Assembly: GCF_023016115.1 (NCBI RefSeq)
Contig: NZ_JALKBH010000003.1
Location: 186,001-250,000, forward strand
Source: Alcanivorax sp. S6407
GTDB taxonomy: Bacteria; Pseudomonadota; Gammaproteobacteria; Pseudomonadales; Alcanivoracaceae
DNA: 64,000 nucleotides
Direction: 5' to 3'
Positions 18,759-26,165 of this stretch are shown piece by piece (position 1 is the stretch's first letter; every line of letters starts with the position of its first letter). The notes beneath the pieces are model-generated. The model had not been told where the DNA came from. It was given only the letters and a program-made list of their open reading frames with translations, and made no database searches. The position numbers were made by a program, and so were the translations under genes.

Positions 18759-18863
18759 CGTAGCTCGTAGCTCGTAGCTCGTAGCTCGTAGCTCGTAGCT
18801 CGTAGCTCGTAGCTCGTAGCTCGTAGCTCGTAGCTCGTAGCTCGTGGCTCGTAGCTCGTAGCT
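18759..18863. repeat. Heptanucleotide microsatellite (CGTAGCT)15
   Basis: Fifteen head-to-tail copies of CGTAGCT, 105 bp in all. One variant, unit 13 (18843-18849), reads CGTGGCT. The array begins two bases after the stop codon of the RimK-like gene. No spacers occur, so it is a simple tandem array. The unit is close to the AGCTTGT heptad found elsewhere. Confidence 0.97.
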
Positions 18864-18865
18864 GC

Positions 18866-20353
18866 TTATACCGGCAGGCCGATTCGCTTGGCTTCCAGGC
18901 GACGCAGGAATTCCAGCATCAACTGGCGGTAGAGATCCTCGCCCAACCAGGCATCTTCCACGCCGGCATCGATATTGGGGTTGTCGTTCACTTCGATAAC
19001 CACGATCTCGTCACCGGACTGCTTCAGATCCACGCCATAGAGACCGTTGCCCATCAAACGCGCGGCTTTCAATGCCGTCTTCAGCACCTTGGCCGGGACT
19101 TCCTGTACCGGCAGCGTGCGGCTGTTGCCGGATGCGGTCTTGCCGCTGCTCTGGTGATGATAGATCTGCCAGTGGCCCTTGCTCATGAAATACTGGCAGG
19201 CAAACAGCGGCCGGTTGTTGAGCACCCCGATGCGCCAGTCATAGTCGGTATACATGAAGGCCTGGGCCAGCACCACCGATGACTGCTTCAGATAACCGGC
19301 CAGTGCCGCAGCCAGCGCCTCGCGGGTAGTGACCTTGCTGATCCCCCGGGAAAAGCTGCCGTCCGGAATCTTCAGCACCATGGGCAGCTTGAGCTCGTCC
19401 ACCAGCCTGTCGATCTGCTCATCGTCAGCGGAGAAGATGAACGCAGTAGGCGGCACCGGCACATTGTTGGCCTGCATCAACTCGGCCAGATAGATCTTGT
19501 TGGTGCAGCGCAGAATGGAGCCCGGATCATCAATCACCACCATGCCTTCCTGCTCGGCCTTGCGGGCAAACTGATAGGTATGGTGATCCAGCGCGGTGGT
19601 TTCGCGAATGAACAAACCATCGTATTCACCCAGCCGCGTGTAAGCGTCCCGGCCAACCAGGTCGACCCGGATACCCAATTGCCGACCTGCCTTGATAAAG
19701 CGTTTCAACGCGGTCTTGTTGCTCGGCGGCATGGCCTCGTCATCGTTGACCAGCATGGCCAGCTCATAGCGGTCACTGCGACGGCGGCGCGGATTGCGCC
19801 ACACCCTTGCATTGAACTGCTCCAGGGCCTGGGCGAACTGATCTTCCTGGTTGCCTTTCAATTGCTTCAGGGTGACCGGCTTGAGAGCTTCAATGCTCCA
19901 GTTCTCGCGGCGGCGAAACTCCACCTTGAGCAGCGGGCATGGCAGCTGATCAAAGATCTGCCGGCCCAGATCCGCCAGCCCTTCCTGATCGGTCTGGCCA
20001 AAGAACAACAGCAGCGTGAAGCGATCCGAGGCACTTCCCTTGCGCTTCATGGCCTTGTCGAGGGCGGCTTCGAACTGGTCGAAATGCAGGCCATAGAGAG
20101 CCTTGCGACTCAGATCGTTTACTGTACGCACCGAGGGCATCACCCGCTGACCACGGGCTTCGGCCAGCAGCGAACAATAGTATCCGGGGCTGAGGTATTT
20201 ATAACTGCGGCACAGGTTAAGCACCTGCACCTTCTTGTCCGTGCAGACCGCTTGTTCAGCCTGAAGATATTCCCGGGCAGACAACAGATGGCGGGCGGGA
20301 TAGTAGGCGGCCCAATCAGCGGGATCGTCTACCAGAATGATGACCTGACTCAT
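18866..20353 (-). CDS. RimK family ATP-grasp protein with N-terminal RLAN domain
   Basis: A 495-residue protein. The N-terminal half (VIILVDDPADWAAYYPARHLLSAREYL) matches the RimK-like ATP-grasp N-terminal (RLAN) domain. The C-terminal half is an ATP-grasp ligase with the ATP-binding lysine region (PMVLKIPDGSFSRGI) and a metal-binding VVIEVNDNPNID. Relatives ligate amino acids (often glutamate) to proteins or peptides; the substrate here is unknown. The ATG at 20353 is preferred. It is monocistronic, ending at the CGTAGCT microsatellite. Confidence 0.88.
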   Translation of the reverse strand: MSQVIILVDDPADWAAYYPARHLLSAREYLQAEQAVCTDKKVQVLNLCRSYKYLSPGYYCSLLAEARGQRVMPSVRTVNDLSRKALYGLHFDQFEAALDKAMKRKGSASDRFTLLLFFGQTDQEGLADLGRQIFDQLPCPLLKVEFRRRENWSIEALKPVTLKQLKGNQEDQFAQALEQFNARVWRNPRRRRSDRYELAMLVNDDEAMPPSNKTALKRFIKAGRQLGIRVDLVGRDAYTRLGEYDGLFIRETTALDHHTYQFARKAEQEGMVVIDDPGSILRCTNKIYLAELMQANNVPVPPTAFIFSADDEQIDRLVDELKLPMVLKIPDGSFSRGISKVTTREALAAALAGYLKQSSVVLAQAFMYTDYDWRIGVLNNRPLFACQYFMSKGHWQIYHHQSSGKTASGNSRTLPVQEVPAKVLKTALKAARLMGNGLYGVDLKQSGDEIVVIEVNDNPNIDAGVEDAWLGEDLYRQLMLEFLRRLEAKRIGLPV

Positions 20354-20437
20354 GAAAAGCCCTGACACAGGGGCACCGCGAATGGGGTGCCGATAGGGGC
20401 GAATTTAGGGCTTGTGGGAGGGGGGGCGCAAGGGAAA

Positions 20438-20592
20438 GTTAACAGTTAACAGTGAATAGTTAACAGCGCGCGATAGAGGGTGTCAGTTCCCAAACGCAAG
20501 AGGCCGCGCCCAGGCTTTGGACGCGGCCTCTTACTTGCAGTCATGACAAAACCCGACCGCGCGCTATTAACTGTTAACTGTTAACTATTCAC
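20438..20592. repeat. Inverted heptad-array element (GTTAACA type), second copy
   Basis: The left array at 20438-20465 has four units (GTTAACA, GTTAACA, GTGAATA, GTTAACA). The right array at 20565-20592 has four units (TATTAAC, TGTTAAC, TGTTAAC, TATTCAC). The central stem at 20498-20532 (AAGAGGCCGCGCCCA with one mismatch) is the counterpart of 16444-16480. The ccmE stop codon is inside the right array. Confidence 0.85.
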
Positions 20593-21046
20593 TATATCCA
20601 TCAGCCTTCTTGGCCCCCGGATGCCCCGCCTTCTCCAGCGCATCCTGCACTTCCGGTGGCATGTAGGTTTCGTCGTGCTTGGCCAGTACTTCCTCGGCTT
20701 CGAAGCGGGAGGTGCTGATCAGGGTGCCGTTGGCGACGATGCCCTGCCCTTCGCGGAACAGGTCCGGGAGGATGCCCTGGTAATGAACCGTGAAGCTGCC
20801 TTTGCCGTCGGTGATGTCGAAGGTCACGTCGAGGGTTTCTTCATTGCGCTTCACAGAGCCATCGACCACCAGCCCGCCGACCCGCATCTGGGTGTCCAGC
20901 GGCGCTTCACCGGCGACCACCTGCTGAGGGGTGTAGAACAGATTGATGTTCTGACGCAGGGCGTAAAACATCAGGCCCACGGCAATACCCAGGCCCACCA
21001 GAACCGCCAGCACCAGAATCAGGCGTTGCTTACGTACGGAATTCAT
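20585..21046 (-). CDS. ccmE: Cytochrome c maturation haem chaperone CcmE
   Basis: A 153-residue protein with one N-terminal membrane helix (residues 8-30) and a periplasmic OB-fold. The covalent haem-binding histidine is His124 in LAKHDETYMP, with Tyr128 nearby. It receives haem from CcmABCD and passes it to CcmF. The start overlaps ccmD by four bases. The last residues (YSE) and the stop are read from a heptad array. ccmF does not follow here. Confidence 0.96.
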   Translation of the reverse strand: MNSVRKQRLILVLAVLVGLGIAVGLMFYALRQNINLFYTPQQVVAGEAPLDTQMRVGGLVVDGSVKRNEETLDVTFDITDGKGSFTVHYQGILPDLFREGQGIVANGTLISTSRFEAEEVLAKHDETYMPPEVQDALEKAGHPGAKKADGYSE

Positions 21047-21222
21047 TCATCTACCTCAGCTCTGCGCTGTTGCCGCGCAAGGGTTTCTCGCACCTGTCCC
21101 TGTCCACGAAGTGCCAGCACCATGCTGGCAATGATCAGAACCGCGCTGATTCCGTAGGCGGTCCAGACGAAAAAGCCATGTTTGCCCATGGCCAGAAAGT
21201 CGGCAAAGGATTCAAATGCCAT
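21043..21222 (-). CDS. ccmD: Haem exporter protein CcmD
   Basis: A 59-residue protein that begins MAFESFADFLAMGKHGFFVW, with one membrane helix (YGISAVLIIASMVLAL) and a basic C-terminal tail (RQQRR). This is typical CcmD, the small adaptor that helps release holo-CcmE from CcmABC. It starts one base after the ccmC stop codon and overlaps ccmE by ATGA. Confidence 0.93.
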   Translation of the reverse strand: MAFESFADFLAMGKHGFFVWTAYGISAVLIIASMVLALRGQGQVRETLARQQRRAEVDE

Positions 21223-21223
21223 G

Positions 21224-21982
21224 TTACTTGCCTCCTGTCCGGATCAGGGTCTGTACCCACTTGCTGCGCCGCTCGCGCCACTCTACTTCGCTACGGGCAC
21301 GGATCAGCACATTCACCGCATACAGTAACCACAGCCCCAGCATGCTGATCAGCAGCGGGTATTTCATGGCCGGGTTGATGGTGGATTCTCCGAACAGTTT
21401 CAGGGTGGAACCCTGATGCAGGGTCTGCACCCATTCCACCGAATACTTCACGATCACCACATTGATCACCCCGACGATGGCCAGCAGGCCCGCTGCCCGG
21501 GCAGCCTGGCGAGGCTCGCGGATCACGTTCTGCAGGGCAATCACGCCCACATACATGAACAGCAGAATCAGCATGGACGTCATGCGGGCATCCCACTGCC
21601 AGTAGGTGCCCCAGGTGGGCTTGCCCCACAGGGAACCGGTGATCAGGGAAATCGCTGCCAGCGCCGCACCGAACGGGGCGATGGCCTTGAGCATCACCTC
21701 GGCCATTTTCATGCGCCACACCACGGCCACCAACCCGGACACACCCAGAGCCATGTAGCCCATCAGCGCGCCGCTGGAAGCCGGCACATGGATGAAAATG
21801 ATGCGGTAGCTGTTGCCCTGCTGATAATCGCTGGGCGCGAACGCCAGGCCCCAGACCAGTCCGGTGAGCAGGGTAATCAGGGCAATAGGCGTCAGCCAGG
21901 GCAGTACCCGGGAGCTGAAGGTATGAAAGTAGCGCGGGGATCCCAGCATGTGATACCAGCGCTTGAGCGTTTGCCAGACCAT
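21224..21982 (-). CDS. ccmC: Haem transporter/handling protein CcmC
   Basis: A 252-residue polytopic membrane protein with six helices and the tryptophan-rich WWD motif (WGTYWQWDARMTS) that presents haem to CcmE. Flanking histidines lie in IIFIHVPASSG and LHQGST. It is part of ccmABCDE. Confidence 0.96.
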   Translation of the reverse strand: MVWQTLKRWYHMLGSPRYFHTFSSRVLPWLTPIALITLLTGLVWGLAFAPSDYQQGNSYRIIFIHVPASSGALMGYMALGVSGLVAVVWRMKMAEVMLKAIAPFGAALAAISLITGSLWGKPTWGTYWQWDARMTSMLILLFMYVGVIALQNVIREPRQAARAAGLLAIVGVINVVIVKYSVEWVQTLHQGSTLKLFGESTINPAMKYPLLISMLGLWLLYAVNVLIRARSEVEWRERRSKWVQTLIRTGGK

Positions 21983-22651
21983 TTAGTTTCCTGAGCTGAT
22001 TTTCAGACCCGCCGCCACGGCCAGAGGGCCAAGGCTGGCGGTGAGCGCCAACAGCGCACCGAGGATGGCCAGCACACCAGGTACCGGGCCACCTTCCACG
22101 GCAGTACGAATCACCCCGGCGCCAAAAATCAGCACCGGAATGTACAGCGGCAACACCAATACCGCCAACAATATCCCGCCCCGGTTCAAGCCCACGGTGA
22201 GGGCCGAACCGATGGCACCGATCACCGTCAGTGCCGGGGTGCCCAGCAGCAGGCTGAGCATCACCACACCCAGCACCCGATCAGGCAACTGCAGCATGTG
22301 TGCCAGCACCGGCGACACCAGCACCAGCGGCAGGCCCGTGAGCAGCCAGTGGGCCAGCAGCTTGGCCGTGACCGGCACCACCGTCATCACCGGCGAGGTG
22401 AGCAACTGCTCCAACACCCCGCTTTCCTGATCTCGACGGAACAGCCCATCCAGTGACAGCATCACCGCCAGCAGGGCCGCTACCCACAATACGCCGGGGG
22501 CAATCAGCGCCAGGAGTTCCGGCTTGGGCGAAATCGCCAGCGGGAACAGACTGATGACCATGACGAAGAAAAACAGCGGATTGATGATCTCCGCCGGGCT
22601 ACGCCACAGCACCAGTAATTCCCGGGACAGGGCCGCACGAAAAGCTGTCAT
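21983..22651 (-). CDS. ccmB: Haem exporter permease CcmB
   Basis: A 222-residue membrane protein with six hydrophobic segments. The opening FRAALSRELLVLWRSPAEI is typical of CcmB. It forms the CcmAB transporter that powers release of haem-loaded CcmE. It overlaps ccmA by four bases. Confidence 0.95.
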   Translation of the reverse strand: MTAFRAALSRELLVLWRSPAEIINPLFFFVMVISLFPLAISPKPELLALIAPGVLWVAALLAVMLSLDGLFRRDQESGVLEQLLTSPVMTVVPVTAKLLAHWLLTGLPLVLVSPVLAHMLQLPDRVLGVVMLSLLLGTPALTVIGAIGSALTVGLNRGGILLAVLVLPLYIPVLIFGAGVIRTAVEGGPVPGVLAILGALLALTASLGPLAVAAGLKISSGN

Positions 22652-23265
22652 GCCAGCACCTCCGCACGCCCCTTGGCAAGGTGCAACCTTTTCACTCCAT
22701 CGCCCACCTGATGGTGGGAGGTGTACAGCACCAGACTGCCAGCGTCGGCGGCCTTCTGGATCTGCTCATCCAGTTGCGCCACGCCATCCTGATCAATGGC
22801 GGTGTAGGGCTCATCCAGCACCCACACACCCTTACGCTCCAGCCACAACCGTGCCAGCGCCACGCGGCGTTTCTGGCCAGCGGAAAGATGCGCCGCCGGC
22901 ACATCCTCGAAACCACGCAGACCCACCGCCGCCAGTGCCGCCATGGGATCACCTGACTGGGCGCCCAGCGCGCAGGTAAATTTGAGGTTCTCAAGCGGCG
23001 TAAGTTCCTCACGCACACCAGGTTGGTGGCCCAGGTACAGCAGCTCACTACGCCAGTTGTCATCCCACCAGTCGCGCTGGCCTTCATAGAAGCCGTGCAG
23101 CCCCACCAGAATACGCAACAAGGTGGTCTTGCCGGCCCCGTTGGCACCGGTAATCTGCCAGATCTCACCAGCCCGGGCGGTCAGGGAAACATCACGAAAC
23201 AGCACGCGATCATCACGCTCGCATTGCAATTGTTCGAGTGTCAGTCGAATGGGGGTATCAGACAA
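22648..23265 (-). CDS. ccmA: Cytochrome c biogenesis ATP-binding protein CcmA
   Basis: An ATPase with Walker A GANGAGKTT, signature HLSAGQKRRVALARL and Walker B VWVLDEPYTAID. The likely start is a TTG at 23265, seven bases after GGGAG, giving 205 residues, the family length. An ATG at 23301 would add a 12-residue unconserved leader. It is first gene of ccmABCDE. Confidence 0.94.
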   Translation of the reverse strand: MSDTPIRLTLEQLQCERDDRVLFRDVSLTARAGEIWQITGANGAGKTTLLRILVGLHGFYEGQRDWWDDNWRSELLYLGHQPGVREELTPLENLKFTCALGAQSGDPMAALAAVGLRGFEDVPAAHLSAGQKRRVALARLWLERKGVWVLDEPYTAIDQDGVAQLDEQIQKAADAGSLVLYTSHHQVGDGVKRLHLAKGRAEVLA

Positions 23266-23405
23266 AATCGGGCTCCCTGAAACAGCGCCGGAGTATAGCA
23301 CGGCAACCGGGCCCCGGGTTGACCTAAGGAGCCTCTGTCACCGCAGGGCTTGATTACCGTCCCGGCTGCGCTAGCCTGTAGTCTCCCTGATGCTCTGGAG
23401 CCATC

Positions 23406-23954
23406 ATGAAACACCTTCTTCTGCCTCTGCTGGCCCTGTTGCTGCTCTCTGGTTGCGGAGAGGAAAAACCGCTCGCCACCGTCAAGCAGGTGGACCTGGA
23501 GCAGTACGCCGGCACCTGGTATGAGATTGCCCGATTACCACAATGGTTCCAGCGGGGCTGTTTCGATTCCACCGCCACCTACAGCCTCAACGACGATGGC
23601 ACCGTAAAGGTGATCAATCGTTGTCAGCGTGAAGGCGAGGAAGCCAGCGAGGCGATCGGCACCGCCCGGGTACTGCCGGATTCCGGCAATGCCAAACTCA
23701 AGGTACGTTTCGATAACTGGGTCTCCCGGCTGATCCCCACCATCACCGAAGGCAACTACTGGATCATCGCCCTGGATCAGGATTACCAGACCGTGGTGAT
23801 CGGTGAGCCCAGCCGCGAATACCTTTGGATTCTGGCCCGCCAGCCACAACTGCCCGACGATCAATACCAGGCTCTGGTTCAAGTGGCCGAGAGCAAGGGC
23901 TTTCCGGTGGAGCAACTCGAGCGCAACCGTGACCTGCGTCCGGCAACACCATGA
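23406..23954 (+). CDS. blc: Outer-membrane lipoprotein lipocalin (Blc-like)
   Basis: A 182-residue protein with a lipobox signal (LALLLLSGC, Cys ~18) and the lipocalin signature GTWYEIARLPQWFQRGC, then a beta-barrel ending in the LWILARQP segment. Bacterial lipocalins of this type bind lysophospholipids at the outer membrane. GGAG precedes the ATG. The stop overlaps the next gene by four bases. Confidence 0.93.
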   Translation: MKHLLLPLLALLLLSGCGEEKPLATVKQVDLEQYAGTWYEIARLPQWFQRGCFDSTATYSLNDDGTVKVINRCQREGEEASEAIGTARVLPDSGNAKLKVRFDNWVSRLIPTITEGNYWIIALDQDYQTVVIGEPSREYLWILARQPQLPDDQYQALVQVAESKGFPVEQLERNRDLRPATP

Positions 23955-24361
23955 GCGAGCACCACGTTTATTTCGCCATCTTTGGTTTTGATCACGATCC
24001 CTCGCAGCTGGATCTGCTGATGGGGCAAAGCGCCGATGACTACTGGCGGGAAGGGGAAAGCTTCAGCGCTACCATGCCCGAGGCACAGCGCAGGGAAAAC
24101 CGCTGGATCCTGTCCAGCCAACTGGACGAAACCGCCAGCCACAGCGATCATTTCGAAAAACTGCTGCTCAAGCTGAAGCGCATTGCCCCGCAACTGGATG
24201 CCCTGGCCGATGACTATCGCTATGGCATCGGCGTTTCTCACTATTTCTTTATGGATGATCCCGCCTTTTACCTCCCCGCCGAGATTCTCGACGGCTTCCA
24301 GGCACTGGGTTTCGAGATCAGCTTTGACCAACTGGGACTGGACCATGGCACTGGAAATTGA
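23951..24361 (+). CDS. DUF4279-like protein
   Basis: A 136-residue soluble protein, coupled by ATGA overlap to the lipocalin gene. The pattern (VYFAIFGFDHDPSQLDLLMG, a WREGES segment, then an LDGFQALGFEISFDQ ending) resembles DUF4279 proteins of unknown function. I saw no catalytic motif. It overlaps the CYTH gene by 17 bases. Confidence 0.7.
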   Translation: MSEHHVYFAIFGFDHDPSQLDLLMGQSADDYWREGESFSATMPEAQRRENRWILSSQLDETASHSDHFEKLLLKLKRIAPQLDALADDYRYGIGVSHYFFMDDPAFYLPAEILDGFQALGFEISFDQLGLDHGTGN

Positions 24362-24815
24362 ACGCAAGTTTCTTGTTCGCGACACCGGCATCATCGATAC
24401 CCTGGCCGGCGAACGGCTGACCCAGGGCTATCTGAGCCATGACAAGAACGCCACCGTACGGGTGCGCATCGCTGGCGACAGCGCCTGGCTCACCATCAAG
24501 GGCAAGACCGAAGGGGCTACCCGCAGCGAATTCGAATACCCCATACCCGTAGACGAAGCCCGTTCCATGCTGGACGAACTGTGTGGCCAGGGCGTGATCG
24601 ACAAGACCCGTTATCGCCAGCCCCAGGGGGAACTGTGCTGGGAGATCGATGTGTTCCATGGCGACAATGAAGGTCTCGTGGTAGCAGAAATCGAACTGCC
24701 CAGCGAAGACACTCCGTTCGATAAACCGGAATGGCTTGGCGAAGAAGTCACCGGCGAAGTGCGTTATTACAACAGCGCACTTAGCAGCACACCCTACAAG
24801 CATTGGACATCCTGA
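24345..24815 (+). CDS. CYTH domain-containing protein (triphosphate tunnel family)
   Basis: A 156-residue protein that begins MALEIERKFLV, the ExExK signature of the CYTH triphosphate-tunnel fold. It has the paired basic and acidic strands expected (RVRIAGDSAWLTIKGK, EFEYPIP, EIDVFHGDNEGLVVAEIELP). Family members hydrolyse tripolyphosphate, thiamine triphosphate or similar. The start at 24345 lies within the preceding gene. Confidence 0.92.
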   Translation: MALEIERKFLVRDTGIIDTLAGERLTQGYLSHDKNATVRVRIAGDSAWLTIKGKTEGATRSEFEYPIPVDEARSMLDELCGQGVIDKTRYRQPQGELCWEIDVFHGDNEGLVVAEIELPSEDTPFDKPEWLGEEVTGEVRYYNSALSSTPYKHWTS

Positions 24816-24827
24816 TTCCGACCGCCA

Positions 24828-25013
24828 ATGACACTGGAAGGCACTTACTCACTATGGCGACAGGACGACAACGGGGTCATCGCCCTGGTGGCCCGTTACC
24901 CGGATCGGCATAGCGCCGACCGGGCGCGCCTGGAGTACGACGCCACTGGCCACAAACAGCTTTACTGGGTTACTGCTGATGATGAAACTGAAGACCGCCC
25001 TGCTGATCGCTAG
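24828..25013 (+). CDS. Small hypothetical protein
   Basis: A 61-residue frame (MTLEGTYSLWRQDDNGVIALVARYPDRHSADRARLEY) starting 12 bases after the CYTH stop and overlapping the next gene by 35 bases. The ribosome binding site is weak. The compact, charged composition and tight packing favour a real coupled gene, but I do not recognise it. Confidence 0.5.
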   Translation: MTLEGTYSLWRQDDNGVIALVARYPDRHSADRARLEYDATGHKQLYWVTADDETEDRPADR

Positions 25014-25530
25014 CCTGCTGCCTTTGGTCGGCTGCATCCCGACGATCAAGAAACAATGGGATGTTCAGCCTGTGCAGGGTTCCGTGATCGACGCCGAGAC
25101 CGGCCAGCCTGTTGCCGGCGCCACCGTCATCAGCCGTAATAATCCTTCATTGATAGCCACCAGTGACAGCGAGGGGCGTTTTGTCATTGAGGAGCAGACA
25201 CACGTGGGCGTCCACCTGCTGATGGCCGCCAGCGCCATGACGCATCAGGTCTGGCAGGTCAGTCACCCGGATTACGAAAATGGCATCGGCCGTACCAGCA
25301 CCTTCATTCCCCCGTTGTCTCGCAAACTCAGCACCCCACTCATTCCGCTGTTTCAGCAACTCCCGGACTCCCCGGAAGGCTGTCCGGATTTTGGCTACCT
25401 GATGCGGCTGGGCGAATGGAAACGTCATCACGATCAGGACATGCGTTTTGTGGAAACAGAGGATTGCGTCAACCCCGAGGCACAAGAGGCACTTTATGAA
25501 CTGTGGTTTGCCGAGCATGAGGACGGGTAA
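24979..25530 (+). CDS. Lipoprotein with carboxypeptidase-regulatory-like domain
   Basis: A 183-residue protein with a signal and lipobox (LLIASLLPLVGC). After it comes a beta-sandwich of the carboxypeptidase-regulatory-like type (GSVIDAETGQPVAGATVISRN, SDSEGRFVI). The rest has Cys pairs (EGCPDFGY, EDCVNPEA) and no known catalytic motif. It is the last gene of the lipocalin/CYTH cluster. Confidence 0.75.
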   Translation: MMKLKTALLIASLLPLVGCIPTIKKQWDVQPVQGSVIDAETGQPVAGATVISRNNPSLIATSDSEGRFVIEEQTHVGVHLLMAASAMTHQVWQVSHPDYENGIGRTSTFIPPLSRKLSTPLIPLFQQLPDSPEGCPDFGYLMRLGEWKRHHDQDMRFVETEDCVNPEAQEALYELWFAEHEDG

Positions 25531-25632
25531 ACCTTTATAGACCCGGAGGGCTGATGCAACCGCCCGTCCGCAGCCCCGCCAGGCCTATTGAAATTCCGCC
25601 GCCAGTCACTATATTTCCGGATTCAATTCATG

Positions 25633-25680
25633 CCCGGGGACGACCCCGATCACGGCATCAATGCGGGGACGGCCCCATGC
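25633..25680 (+). promoter_or_regulatory. Guanidine-II (mini-ykkC) riboswitch
   Basis: Two small hairpins with the diagnostic tetraloops. P1 is CGGGG-ACGA-CCCCG at 25635-25648, and P2 is GGGG-ACGG-CCCC at 25665-25676, 16 bases apart. AGGAG (25681-25685) starts four bases after P2, so guanidine binding and loop-loop pairing would affect access to the ribosome binding site of the exporter gene. Confidence 0.93.
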
Positions 25681-25692
25681 AGGAGTTCTGTC

Positions 25693-26007
25693 ATGGCATG
25701 GGTCTTTATCGTTTTCGCAGGTGTGCTGGAAATTGCCTGGGCACTGGGTCTGAAAGCCAGCGACGGCTTCACCCGCCCGCTTCCCACCGTCTTTACCCTG
25801 ATCACCGCCGCCCTGAGTTTCTGGCTGCTGGCCCAGGCCATGCGCGACCTCCCCGCCGGCACCGCCTACGCGGTATGGAGCGGCATCGGCGCCTTCGGCA
25901 CCGTGGTGCTGGGCATCGTCTTTTTTCAGGACAGCGTATCGCTGGGCAAAATGCTCTGCCTGATGATGATCGTGGCGGGAATCGTAGGGGTTAAGATCTT
26001 TTCGTAG
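25693..26007 (+). CDS. gdx: Guanidinium exporter Gdx (SugE, SMR family)
   Basis: A 104-residue four-helix SMR protein starting MAWVFIVFAGVLEIAWALGL, with the membrane Glu (residue 13) shared by the family. The sequence follows the SugE/Gdx subgroup, which exports guanidinium in exchange for protons. The guanidine-II riboswitch directly upstream settles the substrate by context. The ATG at 25693 follows AGGAG. Confidence 0.95.
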   Translation: MAWVFIVFAGVLEIAWALGLKASDGFTRPLPTVFTLITAALSFWLLAQAMRDLPAGTAYAVWSGIGAFGTVVLGIVFFQDSVSLGKMLCLMMIVAGIVGVKIFS

Positions 26008-26017
26008 AGACGCAACA

Positions 26018-26071
26018 CGCGAGAGCGAGTTTCCTGTCCTTTGCCTTTCGAAACTCGTTACTCGCCACTCG
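26018..26071. repeat. Heptad arrays of ACTCG type, inverted
   Basis: CGCGAGAGCGAGTTTC at 26018-26033 faces AAACTCG, TTACTCG, CCACTCG at 26051-26071. A GTTAACTG/TTCACTG heptad run at 26141-26172 follows and contains the metR stop codon. Confidence 0.7.
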
Positions 26072-26165
26072 CTTCTGAAATCCTTACCTCGCCCCTGCAG
26101 GCAGGCTCCTTGTATCTACGGTGCGGTAGCGGGGATTTTCGCTGTTAACTGTTAACTATTCACTG

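Noticed and set aside
18759-18863. Possible CRISPR array
   Set aside because: Units are contiguous without spacers; it is a plain tandem heptamer.
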